A DNA stretch of 64,000 bases from Corynebacterium auris (GCF_030408575.1 NZ_CP047047.1:806001-870000), one strand, 5' to 3'. Shown: positions 45,164 through 54,271, counted from the stretch's first letter. The notes: generated by a model not told the origin, from the letters alone. Numbers and translations: made by a program.

Positions 45164-46240
45164 ATGAAAGCTGTTCGTCTCTACGGAGCCAAGGACCTGC
45201 GCGTCGATGAGGTCGAGGAGCCCGGCGCCCCTGAGAAGGGCTGGGTCACCCTCGACGTCGGCTGGGCCGGCATCTGCGGCAGCGACCTCCACCTTTACCA
45301 GGACGGCCCGTCCTACCCGGTCACCCCGGACGAGGACAAGCCGCAGCCTGTGACCGGGGCTTCGCTTCCCGTCACCCTGGGCCACGAGTTTTCCGGCACC
45401 GTCACCGCTGTCGGCGAGGGCGTCGAAGACCTCAAGGAGGGCGACCGTGTCGCGGTTATGGCCGGCGTGTGGTGCGGCGAGTGCGTCGCGTGCAAGGCGG
45501 GCAAGACCAACCTTTGCCAGAAGGTGTGGGGCCTGGGCCTGTCCGGCTGGGGCGGCGGCCTGAGCGCGGCCGTGAACGTGCCGGCCCAAGTGGCCGTGCC
45601 GGTCGGCGATATGGAGCTGGAGCACGCGGCGATGATCGAGCCGCTGGCCGTGTCCACGCACGCGGTGCGCCTGGCCGGTGTCGAGGAGGGCGACGTCGTC
45701 GTCGTTGGCGGTGCCGGGCCGATCGGCGTCTTCGTTGCGGCGGTGGCGACCGCCCGCGGCGCCCGCGTCATCATCTCCGAACCTAACTCCGCGCGCCGCG
45801 ATCTCGCCCTGAAGACGGGGGTGGCCGAGGTTGGCGTCAACCCGATGGAGGAGGACCTGCTTGAGGTGGTCAAGGAGAACAGCGACGGGCTGCTTGCCGA
45901 CGTCGCCTTCGACTGCGCCGGTGTTATCCCGGTGATCCACGAGCTGGCGGGCACCCTTCACCCGGGCGGCCACCTGCAGCTCGTCGCCATTCCCGGCAAG
46001 CCGCTGGAATTCGACGTGCTCAAGGGCCTGCACCGGACCGAGATCGTCGTCCAGGGTGCCTACGGTTACACCCGCAGGGACTACGACGAGGCGATCGACG
46101 CCGTCCACTCCGGGCGCATCGACCTGGATCCGTACATCTCCGCGAAGATCGCGCCCGACGACGTCGTGGAGAAGGGCTTTGCGGCGCTGTTGGACAAGGA
46201 AGGCACGTCCGTCAAGATCCTGGTCGCCCCGGAGCGCTAG
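45164..46240 (+). CDS. Zn-dependent alcohol dehydrogenase, (R,R)-butanediol dehydrogenase-like
   Basis: A 358-residue medium-chain dehydrogenase. Catalytic zinc ligands: Cys38 (GICGSD), His74-Glu75 (GHEF) and Glu159. Structural zinc cysteines: 104, 107, 110 and 118 (WCGECVACKAGKTNLC). The cofactor loop GGAGPIGVF is present, followed by ISEPNSARRD, consistent with NAD preference. The order and GHEFSGTV context resemble butanediol/acetoin dehydrogenases (BudC/BdhA group). Substrate is not fixed by sequence; a sorbitol- or threonine-type role is possible. It has a strong ribosome site and stands alone. Confidence 0.88.
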   Translation: MKAVRLYGAKDLRVDEVEEPGAPEKGWVTLDVGWAGICGSDLHLYQDGPSYPVTPDEDKPQPVTGASLPVTLGHEFSGTVTAVGEGVEDLKEGDRVAVMAGVWCGECVACKAGKTNLCQKVWGLGLSGWGGGLSAAVNVPAQVAVPVGDMELEHAAMIEPLAVSTHAVRLAGVEEGDVVVVGGAGPIGVFVAAVATARGARVIISEPNSARRDLALKTGVAEVGVNPMEEDLLEVVKENSDGLLADVAFDCAGVIPVIHELAGTLHPGGHLQLVAIPGKPLEFDVLKGLHRTEIVVQGAYGYTRRDYDEAIDAVHSGRIDLDPYISAKIAPDDVVEKGFAALLDKEGTSVKILVAPER

Positions 46241-46242
46241 GA

Positions 46243-46770
46243 CTACCGTGGCCGCTTGGCGGTGACCCAGACGTCGATCTCTGCGGTCACCGGCTCAACG
46301 CCCGCGTCATCGACGATCTGGCAGGTGAGGGTGACCAGCTGGCCGCCGGTCTCGCGGGTGATCTCTGCGAAGTCAGGGAAGTCCGCGGTGGCGGTGATTG
46401 TCAGACCGCCCGTGGATTTCGCGGGGTAGTCCGCCCGCATGCCGCGGGGGATCCAGCGGTGGGTGGGGGGCACCGTCGTCTCGCAGAGCAGTCCCATGGC
46501 CGCCTCTGCGCCGTTGAGCGCGGCGATGACGTGGAACGTGCCGATGTGGTTTTTCACGCCCCACCACTTGCCTAGGCGGATGACTACGCGCTGCCCGGGC
46601 ACGACCTCACGCACCCGCGGAAGTACGGTGCGGAAATAGGGGGCCTTGAGCGAGTAGATGGTGGAGAACACGCCGCGTTTGAGGGGGGAAGTGCTCAACC
46701 TGTCCCACAGTGCGGCGATGCGGTTGTCGGCCTCGGGGGCCGCGGGGCGTGACTGAGTAGCGTGGGTCAT
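46243..46770 (-). CDS. DUF4442 hotdog-fold protein (putative thioesterase)
   Basis: A 175-residue protein of the DUF4442 family, whose members adopt the hotdog fold of acyl-CoA thioesterases (PaaI-like). The segment VKNHIGTFHVIAALNGAEAAMGLL is the diagnostic N-x-x-G-T-x-H helix region. It probably acts on a CoA or acyl thioester, but no substrate is known. It converges with the dehydrogenase gene. Confidence 0.82.
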   Translation of the reverse strand: MTHATQSRPAAPEADNRIAALWDRLSTSPLKRGVFSTIYSLKAPYFRTVLPRVREVVPGQRVVIRLGKWWGVKNHIGTFHVIAALNGAEAAMGLLCETTVPPTHRWIPRGMRADYPAKSTGGLTITATADFPDFAEITRETGGQLVTLTCQIVDDAGVEPVTAEIDVWVTAKRPR

Positions 46771-46861
46771 ACCCGGAAATAATAGTGATGCACGACGCGC
46801 CGCGGGCCGGTTAAGCGTAATTGCCTATCGGTCTCGCGGCGCGCTCGCGCGTTGTCGACGC

Positions 46862-47023
46862 CTAGTTGTCGCCGCGCTGGCTTTCGTCGACGCTCTCGGG
46901 TGCCTCCTCGCCGTAGCCGAGGTGGGACCCGGTATCCTGCGCCAGCTGGTCATCGTCACGATCCACCGGCTTGTTGGTGCTGTCCTTGGAGGAGTAGCCG
47001 GGCTTGGCGGGGTCGTTGTGCAT
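46862..47023 (-). CDS. Small acidic hydrophilic protein
   Basis: A 53-residue protein starting at ATG 47023 (MHNDPAKPGYSSKDS), which follows AAAGGAA at 6 bases. The open frame to 47065 is longer but has no ribosome site. The product is highly polar and acidic (Asp/Glu/Gln), without a membrane segment; such small hydrophilic proteins are often stress-induced, but this is only an analogy. A 9-bp inverted repeat (46796-46804 with 46835-46843) follows it. Confidence 0.6.
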   Translation of the reverse strand: MHNDPAKPGYSSKDSTNKPVDRDDDQLAQDTGSHLGYGEEAPESVDESQRGDN

Positions 47024-47176
47024 GGCGTTCCTTTCTCTCGCTTGACGGTGCAGTGAGGTGCCCATGCTACGCCAGGTAGCGAAAGCGCAACCTAGCGCTC
47101 ATACCGAATTCAACCGCCAGACACAAAGATGTGCTCTTATATACAGGTATTCTTTCGACTATCTGAAGGTTGCGTC

Positions 47177-48664
47177 ATGCCACATCCCCGCGTTGCACGA
47201 ACCGCCCTGGTTACCTCCGCAGCGATCGTTTTCTCCTGCACCCCCGCCGTTCACGCCGTGCCCGCGGATGCGTCAGCAGGCGGTCCCATCTACCGCGTGG
47301 CAACGGGGGTGGGGGCGGACGCAAGGAGCGTGAACTTCTCCTGGCGCTCGGACCATGCGGGCCCCGAGGTCGTGCGCGTCGCCCCGGTGAACGACCCCGC
47401 AGCGGTGCGCGAGGTCACGGCCCGCGAGGCAGACTTCGGCGCCATTGCGTACCGCTCGAGACATGCCGAGCTCGCGGGCCTCGACCCCGGGGTGACCTAC
47501 AGCTACCAAATCGGCTCGGATGCGGGCGGGTGGAGCACGCCGGAATCCTTCACTATCGACGACGGCGATGGCAACTGGACGTTCCTCGCAGTGGCCGACG
47601 CGCAGATCGGCGTGGATGTCAAAATATCCGAACAGGCCGCCACGTGGCGCGAGACGCTGGACAGCGCCACCGCGGCCCACCCCGACTCTTCCCTCATCCT
47701 CAGCCTGGGGGACCAGGTGGAGGGCTGGGGCGATCTGATTGGCCCGCTCGGCCAGTACAACGCGTTCTTCTCGGCGCCTCAGTTGCGCCAATTCCGCACC
47801 GCAGCGCTCGAGGGCAACCACGAGGTGTTGCCCTTGCCCGTGGCGCGGCGGCACTTCAAGGAGCACTGGAACCTGCCCAACGAGCTGGACGATACCTCGC
47901 ACTACTTCTTCGAACAGAACAACGCCCTGTTCATCGCTCTGAACTCCAACCGAAAGGACGACGCGGGCCTACACGAGCAAGCAGCCTTCGTGCGCGATAC
48001 CGTGGCCGCTCACGGCGAGGGCAAGGACTGGATCATCGTGGCGAACCACTTCGCCTTCCACTCCCAGGGTGGGCGCTACACCTCCGACGACATCGTGCGG
48101 ATGCGCGAGGTGCTCGGCCCGGTCTTCTCCGAGGTCGGGGTGGATGTGGTGCTGAACGGGCACGACCACATGCACAACCGCTCGCACCTCATCAACGGCG
48201 CGCAACCCAAGGTGCCGGAGCACTACGCCGCACCCGGGGACGTGCTGCACCCGGAGGAAGGTGACGTCCTCTACCTCACGCTGAACACCGCGGTTGGCGG
48301 GAAGTACTACGACTACCAGGGCAATGACGGCAAGACGTACCCGGACATGACGTTGGAGCAGTCGCGCGCACGCGGCCTGAACCACCCGACGATCGCGCTG
48401 TGGAACCAGGACCGCACGCCGGACTACTCCGTCGTCAACATCACGCCGACCACGCTGCAGGTCCGCAGCCTCAACGCGGCGGACGGCACGCTTGTCGACG
48501 ACGTCACCCTGCTCCGGCAGGACACCCCGGCGCCCTCCGGGTCCGGCTCTGCCGGTTCTTCCAGCTCGACTGGCTCTTCGGTCGGAGCGATCGCCGGTAT
48601 CGCCGTGGCCGTCGCGGCCCTGGGTGCCTTGGCCGGCCTCGCTCTCAACCTGCTGCGCTTCTAG
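47177..48664 (+). CDS. Secreted, membrane-anchored purple-acid-phosphatase-like metallophosphoesterase
   Basis: A 495-residue exported enzyme. ATG 47177 (GAAGGT upstream) starts a signal peptide. An N-terminal beta domain (VATGVGADARSVNFSWRSD, residues about 35-135) resembles the purple acid phosphatase fibronectin-type domain. The metallophosphoesterase core has the metal motifs GDQVEGWG, GNHE, NHFAFHS and GHDHMHNRS. A Ser/Gly linker and a C-terminal helix (GAIAGIAVAVAALGALAGLAL) then anchor it. There is no LPXTG motif. It probably hydrolyses phosphate esters outside the cell; the substrate is unknown. Confidence 0.87.
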   Translation: MPHPRVARTALVTSAAIVFSCTPAVHAVPADASAGGPIYRVATGVGADARSVNFSWRSDHAGPEVVRVAPVNDPAAVREVTAREADFGAIAYRSRHAELAGLDPGVTYSYQIGSDAGGWSTPESFTIDDGDGNWTFLAVADAQIGVDVKISEQAATWRETLDSATAAHPDSSLILSLGDQVEGWGDLIGPLGQYNAFFSAPQLRQFRTAALEGNHEVLPLPVARRHFKEHWNLPNELDDTSHYFFEQNNALFIALNSNRKDDAGLHEQAAFVRDTVAAHGEGKDWIIVANHFAFHSQGGRYTSDDIVRMREVLGPVFSEVGVDVVLNGHDHMHNRSHLINGAQPKVPEHYAAPGDVLHPEEGDVLYLTLNTAVGGKYYDYQGNDGKTYPDMTLEQSRARGLNHPTIALWNQDRTPDYSVVNITPTTLQVRSLNAADGTLVDDVTLLRQDTPAPSGSGSAGSSSSTGSSVGAIAGIAVAVAALGALAGLALNLLRF

Positions 48665-48667
48665 GCG

Positions 48668-49116
48668 TCACAGCTCGCGCAGGTAGATATACATCTCGGA
48701 GCCCGAATCCGGGTCGCGGTTGGAGTACCCGTGGCGCTCGTAGAAGCGCCTGGCCCCGGAGTCTGCCGCGTCGACGTTGATGTGCAGCTCCAGGCAGCCG
48801 CGCCGGGCGAGCTCGGACTCGACGCGCTCGAGCAGGCGCGAGCCGATGCCGCGAGAGCGCAGCGCGGGGCGCACGTAGAGCTCGTCGAGGACAGCGACCG
48901 GCCCGTCCCAGTAGGGGGTGGGGCGTAGCGTGACGAGGGCGAAGCCCTCGTCCGGCGCGGCGAGCGCCGCAAAGGCGGCGTCGGAGGCGAGCAGGGCGGC
49001 GAAACGCCGCGAGAGAACCTCGTGGGCGGGGGTTGGGGTCCCGAATTCGGTGTTGAAATCGCGCAGGAGCGTGGCCAGCAGGGGGGGGCGTCGTGAAGCT
49101 GAGCGAGCCGGATCAC
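48668..49116 (-). pseudogene. GNAT acetyltransferase with a frameshift in a C8 tract
   Basis: The reading frame from GTG 49116 (VIRLAQLHDAPP) fits the GNAT N-terminus. It starts behind AAGGA and overlaps the stop of the upstream methyltransferase (GTGA). In a run of eight C on the minus strand (49081-49088), this frame goes out of register; the rest of the GNAT domain (LLATLLRDFNTEFGTP, DELYVRPALRSRGIGSRLLE, NVDAADSGARRFYERHGYS) continues in another frame to 48668. A nine-C tract would restore one open protein of about 149 residues. The break may be a real mutation, a phase-variable tract, or an assembly error. Confidence 0.8.
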
Positions 49117-49877
49117 GTGGGGTCCTTCCTGTCGTGGCGTGGCGTGCCGCCAAGCTGCGTGGCCCATTCGGCGCCTCGGAAAAGGGCGGGGCCTGCGTAG
49201 GTGAGCGGGCGGTCGGAGGCGGCGAGCACGATGTTGCCATAGGCGCGGCCGTCGAGCATGTCGGCGGTGCTGATCGCCCCCACGTGGGCGAAGACCTCGC
49301 GAAGCCCCGCCAGTTCCGCGCGCGTTTCGGGAAGCCCCGCCCGGTCCCCAACGTTCGCCGCGTACACGCCGCCCGGCGCGAGGGCGCGGTGAGCGGCGCG
49401 GTAAAACTCCACGGTGGTCAGGTGCCGGGGGGTGGCGGGACCCGAGAAGACGTCGCGCACGAGGACGTCGACGGAGCCAGGCGCAAGCGCGTGGGTGAAG
49501 GCGCGTGCCTCGGCGACGACGATCTCCACGTCCGGTTCGAAGGCCCAGCGCACGAGGCGGGCCAGCTCCGCGTCGATCTCCACCGCAACCGTGCGCGCGC
49601 CCCAGCGCTGGTGAACGTAGGAGGGCAGGCAGCAGGCGGCGGCGCCGAGGTGAACGGTGGTTGGGGGAGCGTCGATGAGCCCCGCGATCCACTGCATGTA
49701 GTCGAAGGTGAGGACCTCGGGAGCGCCGAGGACGACGTGGGAGCCGGGCACGTCGTTGACCTCGAGGGTGTAGGCGCCGTCGCGCGCCGGGTCGGCCACG
49801 ATGCGCGCGGTGCCCGTCGAGGTGGGGTAGGTGCCCTCGATCCGCTTCCGCGGGTGACGCGGCTTGCGCTGCTGCAT
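49113..49877 (-). CDS. Spermidine synthase-like methyltransferase-fold protein
   Basis: A 254-residue protein with a Rossmann-type core: VHLGAAACCLPSYVH at about residue 97 is the glycine-rich loop and AVEIDAELARLVR carries the acidic residue that binds the ribose of AdoMet or dcAdoMet. VLVRDVFSGPATPRHL follows. Such short spermidine-synthase homologues in actinobacteria lack clear polyamine activity, so the reaction is unknown. A basic N-terminus (MQQRKPRHPRKR). Its stop overlaps the GNAT start. Confidence 0.8.
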   Translation of the reverse strand: MQQRKPRHPRKRIEGTYPTSTGTARIVADPARDGAYTLEVNDVPGSHVVLGAPEVLTFDYMQWIAGLIDAPPTTVHLGAAACCLPSYVHQRWGARTVAVEIDAELARLVRWAFEPDVEIVVAEARAFTHALAPGSVDVLVRDVFSGPATPRHLTTVEFYRAAHRALAPGGVYAANVGDRAGLPETRAELAGLREVFAHVGAISTADMLDGRAYGNIVLAASDRPLTYAGPALFRGAEWATQLGGTPRHDRKDPT

Positions 49878-49898
49878 AAAAGACTATTGTTGTCTGAC

Positions 49899-50324
49899 AT
49901 GCCGACAGTGCGCCACGCTACCCCCGCAGACAAGCAGGCCGTCCTCGAGGTGTGGGACACCTCCGGGATCACCCAGCCCTGGAACGACCCGCCGCGCGAC
50001 TTCGACCGCGCGCTCGCGAACGCGAGCAGCGCGGTCATCGTCGTCGAGGATGACAACGCCGAGGGTGCCATCCACGCAGCGAGCATTGCGGGGTACGACG
50101 GCCACCTGGGCTGGATCCACATGACCGGCGTGCGCCCCGGTGTGCAGGGCCGCGGAATCGGCCGCCTGCTTGCACAGGGGGCGAGGGAGTTTCTGCGGGA
50201 GCAGGGGGCGAGCAGCGCCTGCCTGATGATCGCCCCGGGCAACGACGCCGGTGTGGCGTTTTGGGAGCGCGTCGGCTTCCGCCGCCTCGACGCCCCGGTG
50301 TGGGGCACGTCGCTGGAGGCCTAG
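49899..50324 (+). CDS. GNAT family acetyltransferase
   Basis: A 141-residue N-acetyltransferase. It starts PTVRHATPADKQAVLEVWD and has the acetyl-CoA loop GVRPGVQGRGIGRLLAQGA (Q-G-R-G-I-G) and NDAGVAFWERVGFRR. ATG 49899 is 8 bases after TATTGT, so the transcript may be leaderless. Divergent from the methyltransferase gene with a 21-base gap. Substrate unknown. Confidence 0.85.
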   Translation: MPTVRHATPADKQAVLEVWDTSGITQPWNDPPRDFDRALANASSAVIVVEDDNAEGAIHAASIAGYDGHLGWIHMTGVRPGVQGRGIGRLLAQGAREFLREQGASSACLMIAPGNDAGVAFWERVGFRRLDAPVWGTSLEA

Positions 50325-50331
50325 GAGCGCG

Positions 50332-51774
50332 TCAGTCCCCGTCGCCCCACGAGCGTGTCGGCGCGAAGAAGAGCGCCACGGCGGCGCCGGCGAGGATCAC
50401 ACCGGCCGGAACCCAGAGGGAGGCGGACATCGCTTGGGCGAAAGGCTCGTGCAGCGGCTCCGGGAGGGGGCCCGGCTGCGCCGGAGCGGCCGCCGCCCCC
50501 GGTCCCACGCGCGCGCCGAGCTGAGTGGACATGGCGGCGGCGATGGAGGCCGAGCCGACAACAGCCCCGACCTGGCGCACCGTGTTGTACACCGAGGATC
50601 CGGCCCCGGCCAGCCGCGGGTTGAGGTTGCGGGTGGCGATCATTGAAAGCGGCCCCCACATCATCGAATTGCCCAGGCCCGCCACGACGGAGACCGCGAG
50701 CATCCACACCGGGTTTATCTGCGGGTTAGCCAGAAGTGCCGTCAATGCCACCGACGTGCCGGTGAGCGCGAGCCCGGCCACAGCGAACGGCTTCGGCGGG
50801 TGGGTGTTGGTGAGCGAGCCGATCCACGGGGCCAAGAAACCGGAGACGATGCCGGAGGGCAGGATCAGCAGCGCGGCCTGGGTTGGTGACAGGCCCGGGA
50901 CCGACTGGACGTAGATCATCCACGGGATCATCGCGGTTGACACGGTGAAACCGACGGTCGCGATCGTCACCGCGGCGAGCGAAAAGTTGCGGTCGGAGAA
51001 GAGCACGAGCGGCACGAGCGCGTCACGGCGGGTCCGCGCCTGCGTCCACAGGAACACGGCGACAAGCGCCAACCCGGCCCCGATGAGGCCGAACGCGCGC
51101 AGGTCCCAGTCGAGCCTCTCGCCCTCCTGGATGCCGAAGATGAGGCCGAACATGCCCACTGAGCTCAGGGCAACTCCCGGCCAATCGAAGTTGCGGGCGA
51201 AGCGCTCCAGGGCAGGCACGTGGATCCAGGCGAGGATAAGGCCCACGGCGCCGACGGGGACGTTGACAAAGAAGATCCACGGCCACCCGGCGGCGTCGAC
51301 AAGCAGGCCCCCGAGGAGTGGGCCCGTGACGGTGGCCAGACCGGCGGTCGCGCCCCACACGCCCATCGCGCCGCCGCGCTCGTTCGGCGCGAAGGTGCGG
51401 ATCATCACCGACATCGTCTGCGGCGTCACCATCGCCCCGCCCAAACCCTGGAAGGCGCGGGCAATAATGAGTGCCTCGACGGTCCCCGCCAGCCCGCAGG
51501 CCAGCGAGGACACGGTGAACACGGCGAGGCCCGCGAGGTAGAGCGAGCGCGGCCCGAAGCGGTCGCCGAGGCGCCCGGTGACCAAGAGCGGCACCGCGTA
51601 GGCCAGCAGGTAGGCGCTGTTGACCCAGATGACCTGGTTGTAGCCGGCGTCAAGGCCCGCCGTGATGGCGGGGATGGCCACGGAGACGATGGTGGAGTCC
51701 ACCAGGATCATGAAGAACCCCGGCATCATGGACAGCAGGGCCGGCCACGGGGGAGTGCGCTGGGTGTCGGTCAC
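50332..51774 (-). CDS. DHA2-family MFS exporter
   Basis: A 480-residue transporter with 14 hydrophobic segments. Motif A-like VTGRLGDRFGPRSLY and motif C-like GPLLGGLLVDAAGW are present, typical of EmrB/QacA drug pumps. GTG 51774. No local regulator is adjacent, unlike the pump at 29063. Substrate unknown. Confidence 0.9.
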   Translation of the reverse strand: MTDTQRTPPWPALLSMMPGFFMILVDSTIVSVAIPAITAGLDAGYNQVIWVNSAYLLAYAVPLLVTGRLGDRFGPRSLYLAGLAVFTVSSLACGLAGTVEALIIARAFQGLGGAMVTPQTMSVMIRTFAPNERGGAMGVWGATAGLATVTGPLLGGLLVDAAGWPWIFFVNVPVGAVGLILAWIHVPALERFARNFDWPGVALSSVGMFGLIFGIQEGERLDWDLRAFGLIGAGLALVAVFLWTQARTRRDALVPLVLFSDRNFSLAAVTIATVGFTVSTAMIPWMIYVQSVPGLSPTQAALLILPSGIVSGFLAPWIGSLTNTHPPKPFAVAGLALTGTSVALTALLANPQINPVWMLAVSVVAGLGNSMMWGPLSMIATRNLNPRLAGAGSSVYNTVRQVGAVVGSASIAAAMSTQLGARVGPGAAAAPAQPGPLPEPLHEPFAQAMSASLWVPAGVILAGAAVALFFAPTRSWGDGD

Positions 51775-51784
51775 CGACCGAACT

Positions 51785-53086
51785 TTACAGCGCGCCGGGT
51801 GGGGCGTCGATAAGCGTGCCCGGGGAGGCGGGCGCTTCGGTGACCTCGATGTCGCTCGCGTCCACTGTTGCCGGCCGCGCGAGGCCGAAGAAGGTGTCTA
51901 GGCCCGTGACGTTGAATTGCGTCGCGTTGTAGCGCGCGTTCGTGGCGGTGTTCCACTGCGAAACGACGATATCCATGTTGGCCAGGGTGGAGCCGGGCAC
52001 GATGTAGCCGCCATAGGGCTGCGAGAAGTTCGCCGGGGTCTGCGGGTTGCGCCACGGGCCGTTTGTGGCCACGACGGCCACGGGGACGTCGTTCCAGTCG
52101 CGCGCGATTTCGGTGGAGGCGCGGACCTCTATCTGCAGCGTTTCCTCGTTGAACATCACCAGCACCCAGTAGCCGTCGATGTAACGCAGGTTCATCTCGC
52201 CGGCGCGCACGTTGTCAGACAGGATCGGGGTGGCCTGGGAGGACCACTGCCCGGTGGTGGGGTCGTAGAGCTGCCACGAGGTGCGGTCGCCGATCTGCTC
52301 AAGGCGAAAACGCGACAGATAAACGTCGTGCTTGCGCGTGAAGCTGGAAGAAACAACGTAGATGTAGCCGTCGCTGCCGCGCTCCCAGGAGATGAGGTTT
52401 CCCATCCCCTTCATATAGTCGGCGCTCGTGGTGCCCAGAGAGGACCACGTGGCCCCGTCGTCGATGGACTTCCAGATCTGGGTGTACAGGACGTTGCCGA
52501 TCCCGCGGTTCCACATTCCCTGCAGGTAGAGGGTGCCGTCGATGTTGATCACATCGGAGGGGATCAACGTGAGGGTGTCGCCCTCTGAGCGGTCGTAGGG
52601 GATCAGCTGCTCCACGCGTCCCCCCGGGTTGAGCGGGCGCAGGATCTCGATGATGCCGTCGGCCAGCTGCGCGACGACGCCGACGGGGCTCAGCCACTCG
52701 CCGGCCCCCAGGGTCGCGCCGCGGAAGGAATCGCCGAAGATGAGGGCGAACTCGCCATTTTTGCGCAGCGGGGCCATGATGCCGAGGTCGCCGGAGCGAA
52801 AACCGACGTGGTCGGAGAAACCGCGCCCGAGCAGGTCCCCCATGATCCGAACGACAACACCGCCCGGCATCTCAACCGGCGTTCCGGGCTCTTTGGGCAG
52901 GGGGAAGGGGTCCGAGTTGTCCACCCGCCCGGAGCTGCCGAGCGTCGAGGACGACGCGGAGGACAGGGAGGACAGGGAGGACGCGGAGGACAGAGAGCTC
53001 TGGGCGCTGGCGAGCGGGGCGGTGACCAGGGTGAGCGCGGTGGCCCCGGCGGCGAGCACGGCAAGGGCGCGGGAGGGAAAATACAT
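51785..53086 (-). CDS. Exported DUF4185-type protein with Ser-rich linker
   Basis: A 433-residue secreted protein. ATG 53086 (GAGG upstream) starts a signal peptide (MYFPSRALAVLAAGATALTL; cleavage near ASA-QS). A Ser/Leu-rich linker of about 25 residues follows, encoded by short GGAGGACAG-type repeats (about 52946-52998). The rest is a five-bladed-propeller-like domain with GDLGIMAPL, FALIFGDSFRG and DGGIYVVSS-type segments seen in DUF4185 proteins, which resemble glycosidase-fold arabinosidases. An enzymatic role on arabinan or another cell-wall polymer is plausible but not shown. Confidence 0.8.
   Translation of the reverse strand: MYFPSRALAVLAAGATALTLVTAPLASAQSSLSSASSLSSLSSASSSTLGSSGRVDNSDPFPLPKEPGTPVEMPGGVVVRIMGDLLGRGFSDHVGFRSGDLGIMAPLRKNGEFALIFGDSFRGATLGAGEWLSPVGVVAQLADGIIEILRPLNPGGRVEQLIPYDRSEGDTLTLIPSDVINIDGTLYLQGMWNRGIGNVLYTQIWKSIDDGATWSSLGTTSADYMKGMGNLISWERGSDGYIYVVSSSFTRKHDVYLSRFRLEQIGDRTSWQLYDPTTGQWSSQATPILSDNVRAGEMNLRYIDGYWVLVMFNEETLQIEVRASTEIARDWNDVPVAVVATNGPWRNPQTPANFSQPYGGYIVPGSTLANMDIVVSQWNTATNARYNATQFNVTGLDTFFGLARPATVDASDIEVTEAPASPGTLIDAPPGAL
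52946..52998. repeat. Degenerate 9-bp repeats encoding the Ser/Leu linker
   Basis: Repeated GGAGGACAG-like units in the exported DUF4185 gene, giving alternating Ser/Ala/Leu residues. Copy number may vary between strains. Confidence 0.6.
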
Positions 53087-53151
53087 GGCAGCCTCGTGAA
53101 TGTTAATTCGGGAAACACCGTGACTGTAGCACCCCAGAAGTGTTTGCGCTC

Positions 53152-54117
53152 CTAATCGACGAGCCGGTGGCGCCCCTCCACGACAGCACCCTCCGCCTGG
53201 CGCCGCAGCCGTACCTTCTCCACCTCGGTGAGGTAGTTGCCCGCCGATACGCTCCACGACCGCGTCGGGGTGAAATCGACGCTCGGCGCCGGGGGCGTGG
53301 ATATGCGCCGGGCACCCTGGGCGTGAGAAACGTCGTCGGCGGCCTCCTCCCGCGCCACGGACACCGCCCACGTGCCGTCCGGAAACTCCGTCACCTCCGC
53401 GCCAGGGCGAGAGGCCCGGCGCGCGCCGAGGCCGGGTAAGGCTGCGGCCGCGGACGGGGAGGAAGCCCCTGTGTCAAGGTCGAGCCCGGCCATTCCCTCC
53501 AGGAAGTAGGCGCGGGCGGAAAAAGTGGCGCCGGAGCTGCTCTCAAGCGCCGGACCGATCACGCGGCTGTCTTCCTCCGGCACGTGGCCGAGGACGCGCG
53601 GGCCGAGGGTGGCCACGACCACCCCGTCAAGCACGCGCAGCCCGACGATCCACTGGCCCGGCGAGGCTTCGGCGATCTCCGCGGCTGAGTAGTCCCCTGA
53701 GGAGGCGTCCACAGGGACCATGTCGCCGGCGGGCAGCACCCGCGATCCTTGCGGGGCGTCGTTGCGCGGGACGGCCAGGGGGGCGGGTGGGAGGAACACG
53801 GTCGCCTCGAACAGCCCGGTGGTGCGGTCGAGGCGCACCCCGGCGAGCGTCTCGGGGAGAAGTCCTGCGGCGTGCACCGCCTGGACGTCCGGGAAGCGCC
53901 CCCGCTCGGCGGCCCCAACCTCGCCGAGTACGCCCCCGCGGTAGCGCACGCGCCACGCCCCGCTCAACGGGTCCGGCTGCAGGCTCACGGCGACGTAGCT
54001 CGTGCCGGTGACCGCGGCGAAATCCGAAAACAAAAATGCCTGGACGAGGTTATCCACCGGTAGTTCCTCGGCCGCGCCCCACGCGGACGGGGAGAGAACA
54101 TAGTGCTGCGAGGTCAT
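53152..54117 (-). CDS. Hypothetical protein, no recognised family
   Basis: A 321-residue soluble protein starting MTSQHYVLSPSAWGAAEELP. It has no signal peptide and no membrane segment. Residues 30-175 are mixed alpha/beta; the second half has low-complexity Ala/Ser/Pro segments (SSPSAAAALPGLG). It ends with a basic region (EKVRLRRQAEGAVVEGRHR). I do not recognise it. It lies upstream of the DUF4185 gene on the same strand, about 65 bases away. Codon use is in keeping with its neighbours, so it is probably a real gene. Confidence 0.65.
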   Translation of the reverse strand: MTSQHYVLSPSAWGAAEELPVDNLVQAFLFSDFAAVTGTSYVAVSLQPDPLSGAWRVRYRGGVLGEVGAAERGRFPDVQAVHAAGLLPETLAGVRLDRTTGLFEATVFLPPAPLAVPRNDAPQGSRVLPAGDMVPVDASSGDYSAAEIAEASPGQWIVGLRVLDGVVVATLGPRVLGHVPEEDSRVIGPALESSSGATFSARAYFLEGMAGLDLDTGASSPSAAAALPGLGARRASRPGAEVTEFPDGTWAVSVAREEAADDVSHAQGARRISTPPAPSVDFTPTRSWSVSAGNYLTEVEKVRLRRQAEGAVVEGRHRLVD

Positions 54118-54221
54118 CGGTAGACTCCTTCGCTTGGGTGTTCTGGCGGGCGCGTACCCGAGTCATTGTAGGCAGAGCAGCGCAGGGCGCTGTCGGGCGG
54201 TATTGCAGGCGCCGAAAACCG

Positions 54222-54248
54222 AAAAACCCCGAGCCCTGTAGCTCGGGG
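54222..54248 (-). terminator. Terminator after the cupin gene
   Basis: CCCCGAGC (54227-54234) pairs exactly with GCTCGGGG (54241-54248) around a 6-base loop, and a GTTTTTC run follows on the minus strand. It lies 23 bases after the cupin stop. Confidence 0.9.
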
Positions 54249-54271
54249 TAGCCTCGCGGCAGCGAGCGCGA

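Noticed and set aside
46796..46843. 9-bp inverted repeat after the small acidic protein gene as a terminator
   Set aside because: The loop is 30 bases and no T-run follows, so it was not called as a terminator.
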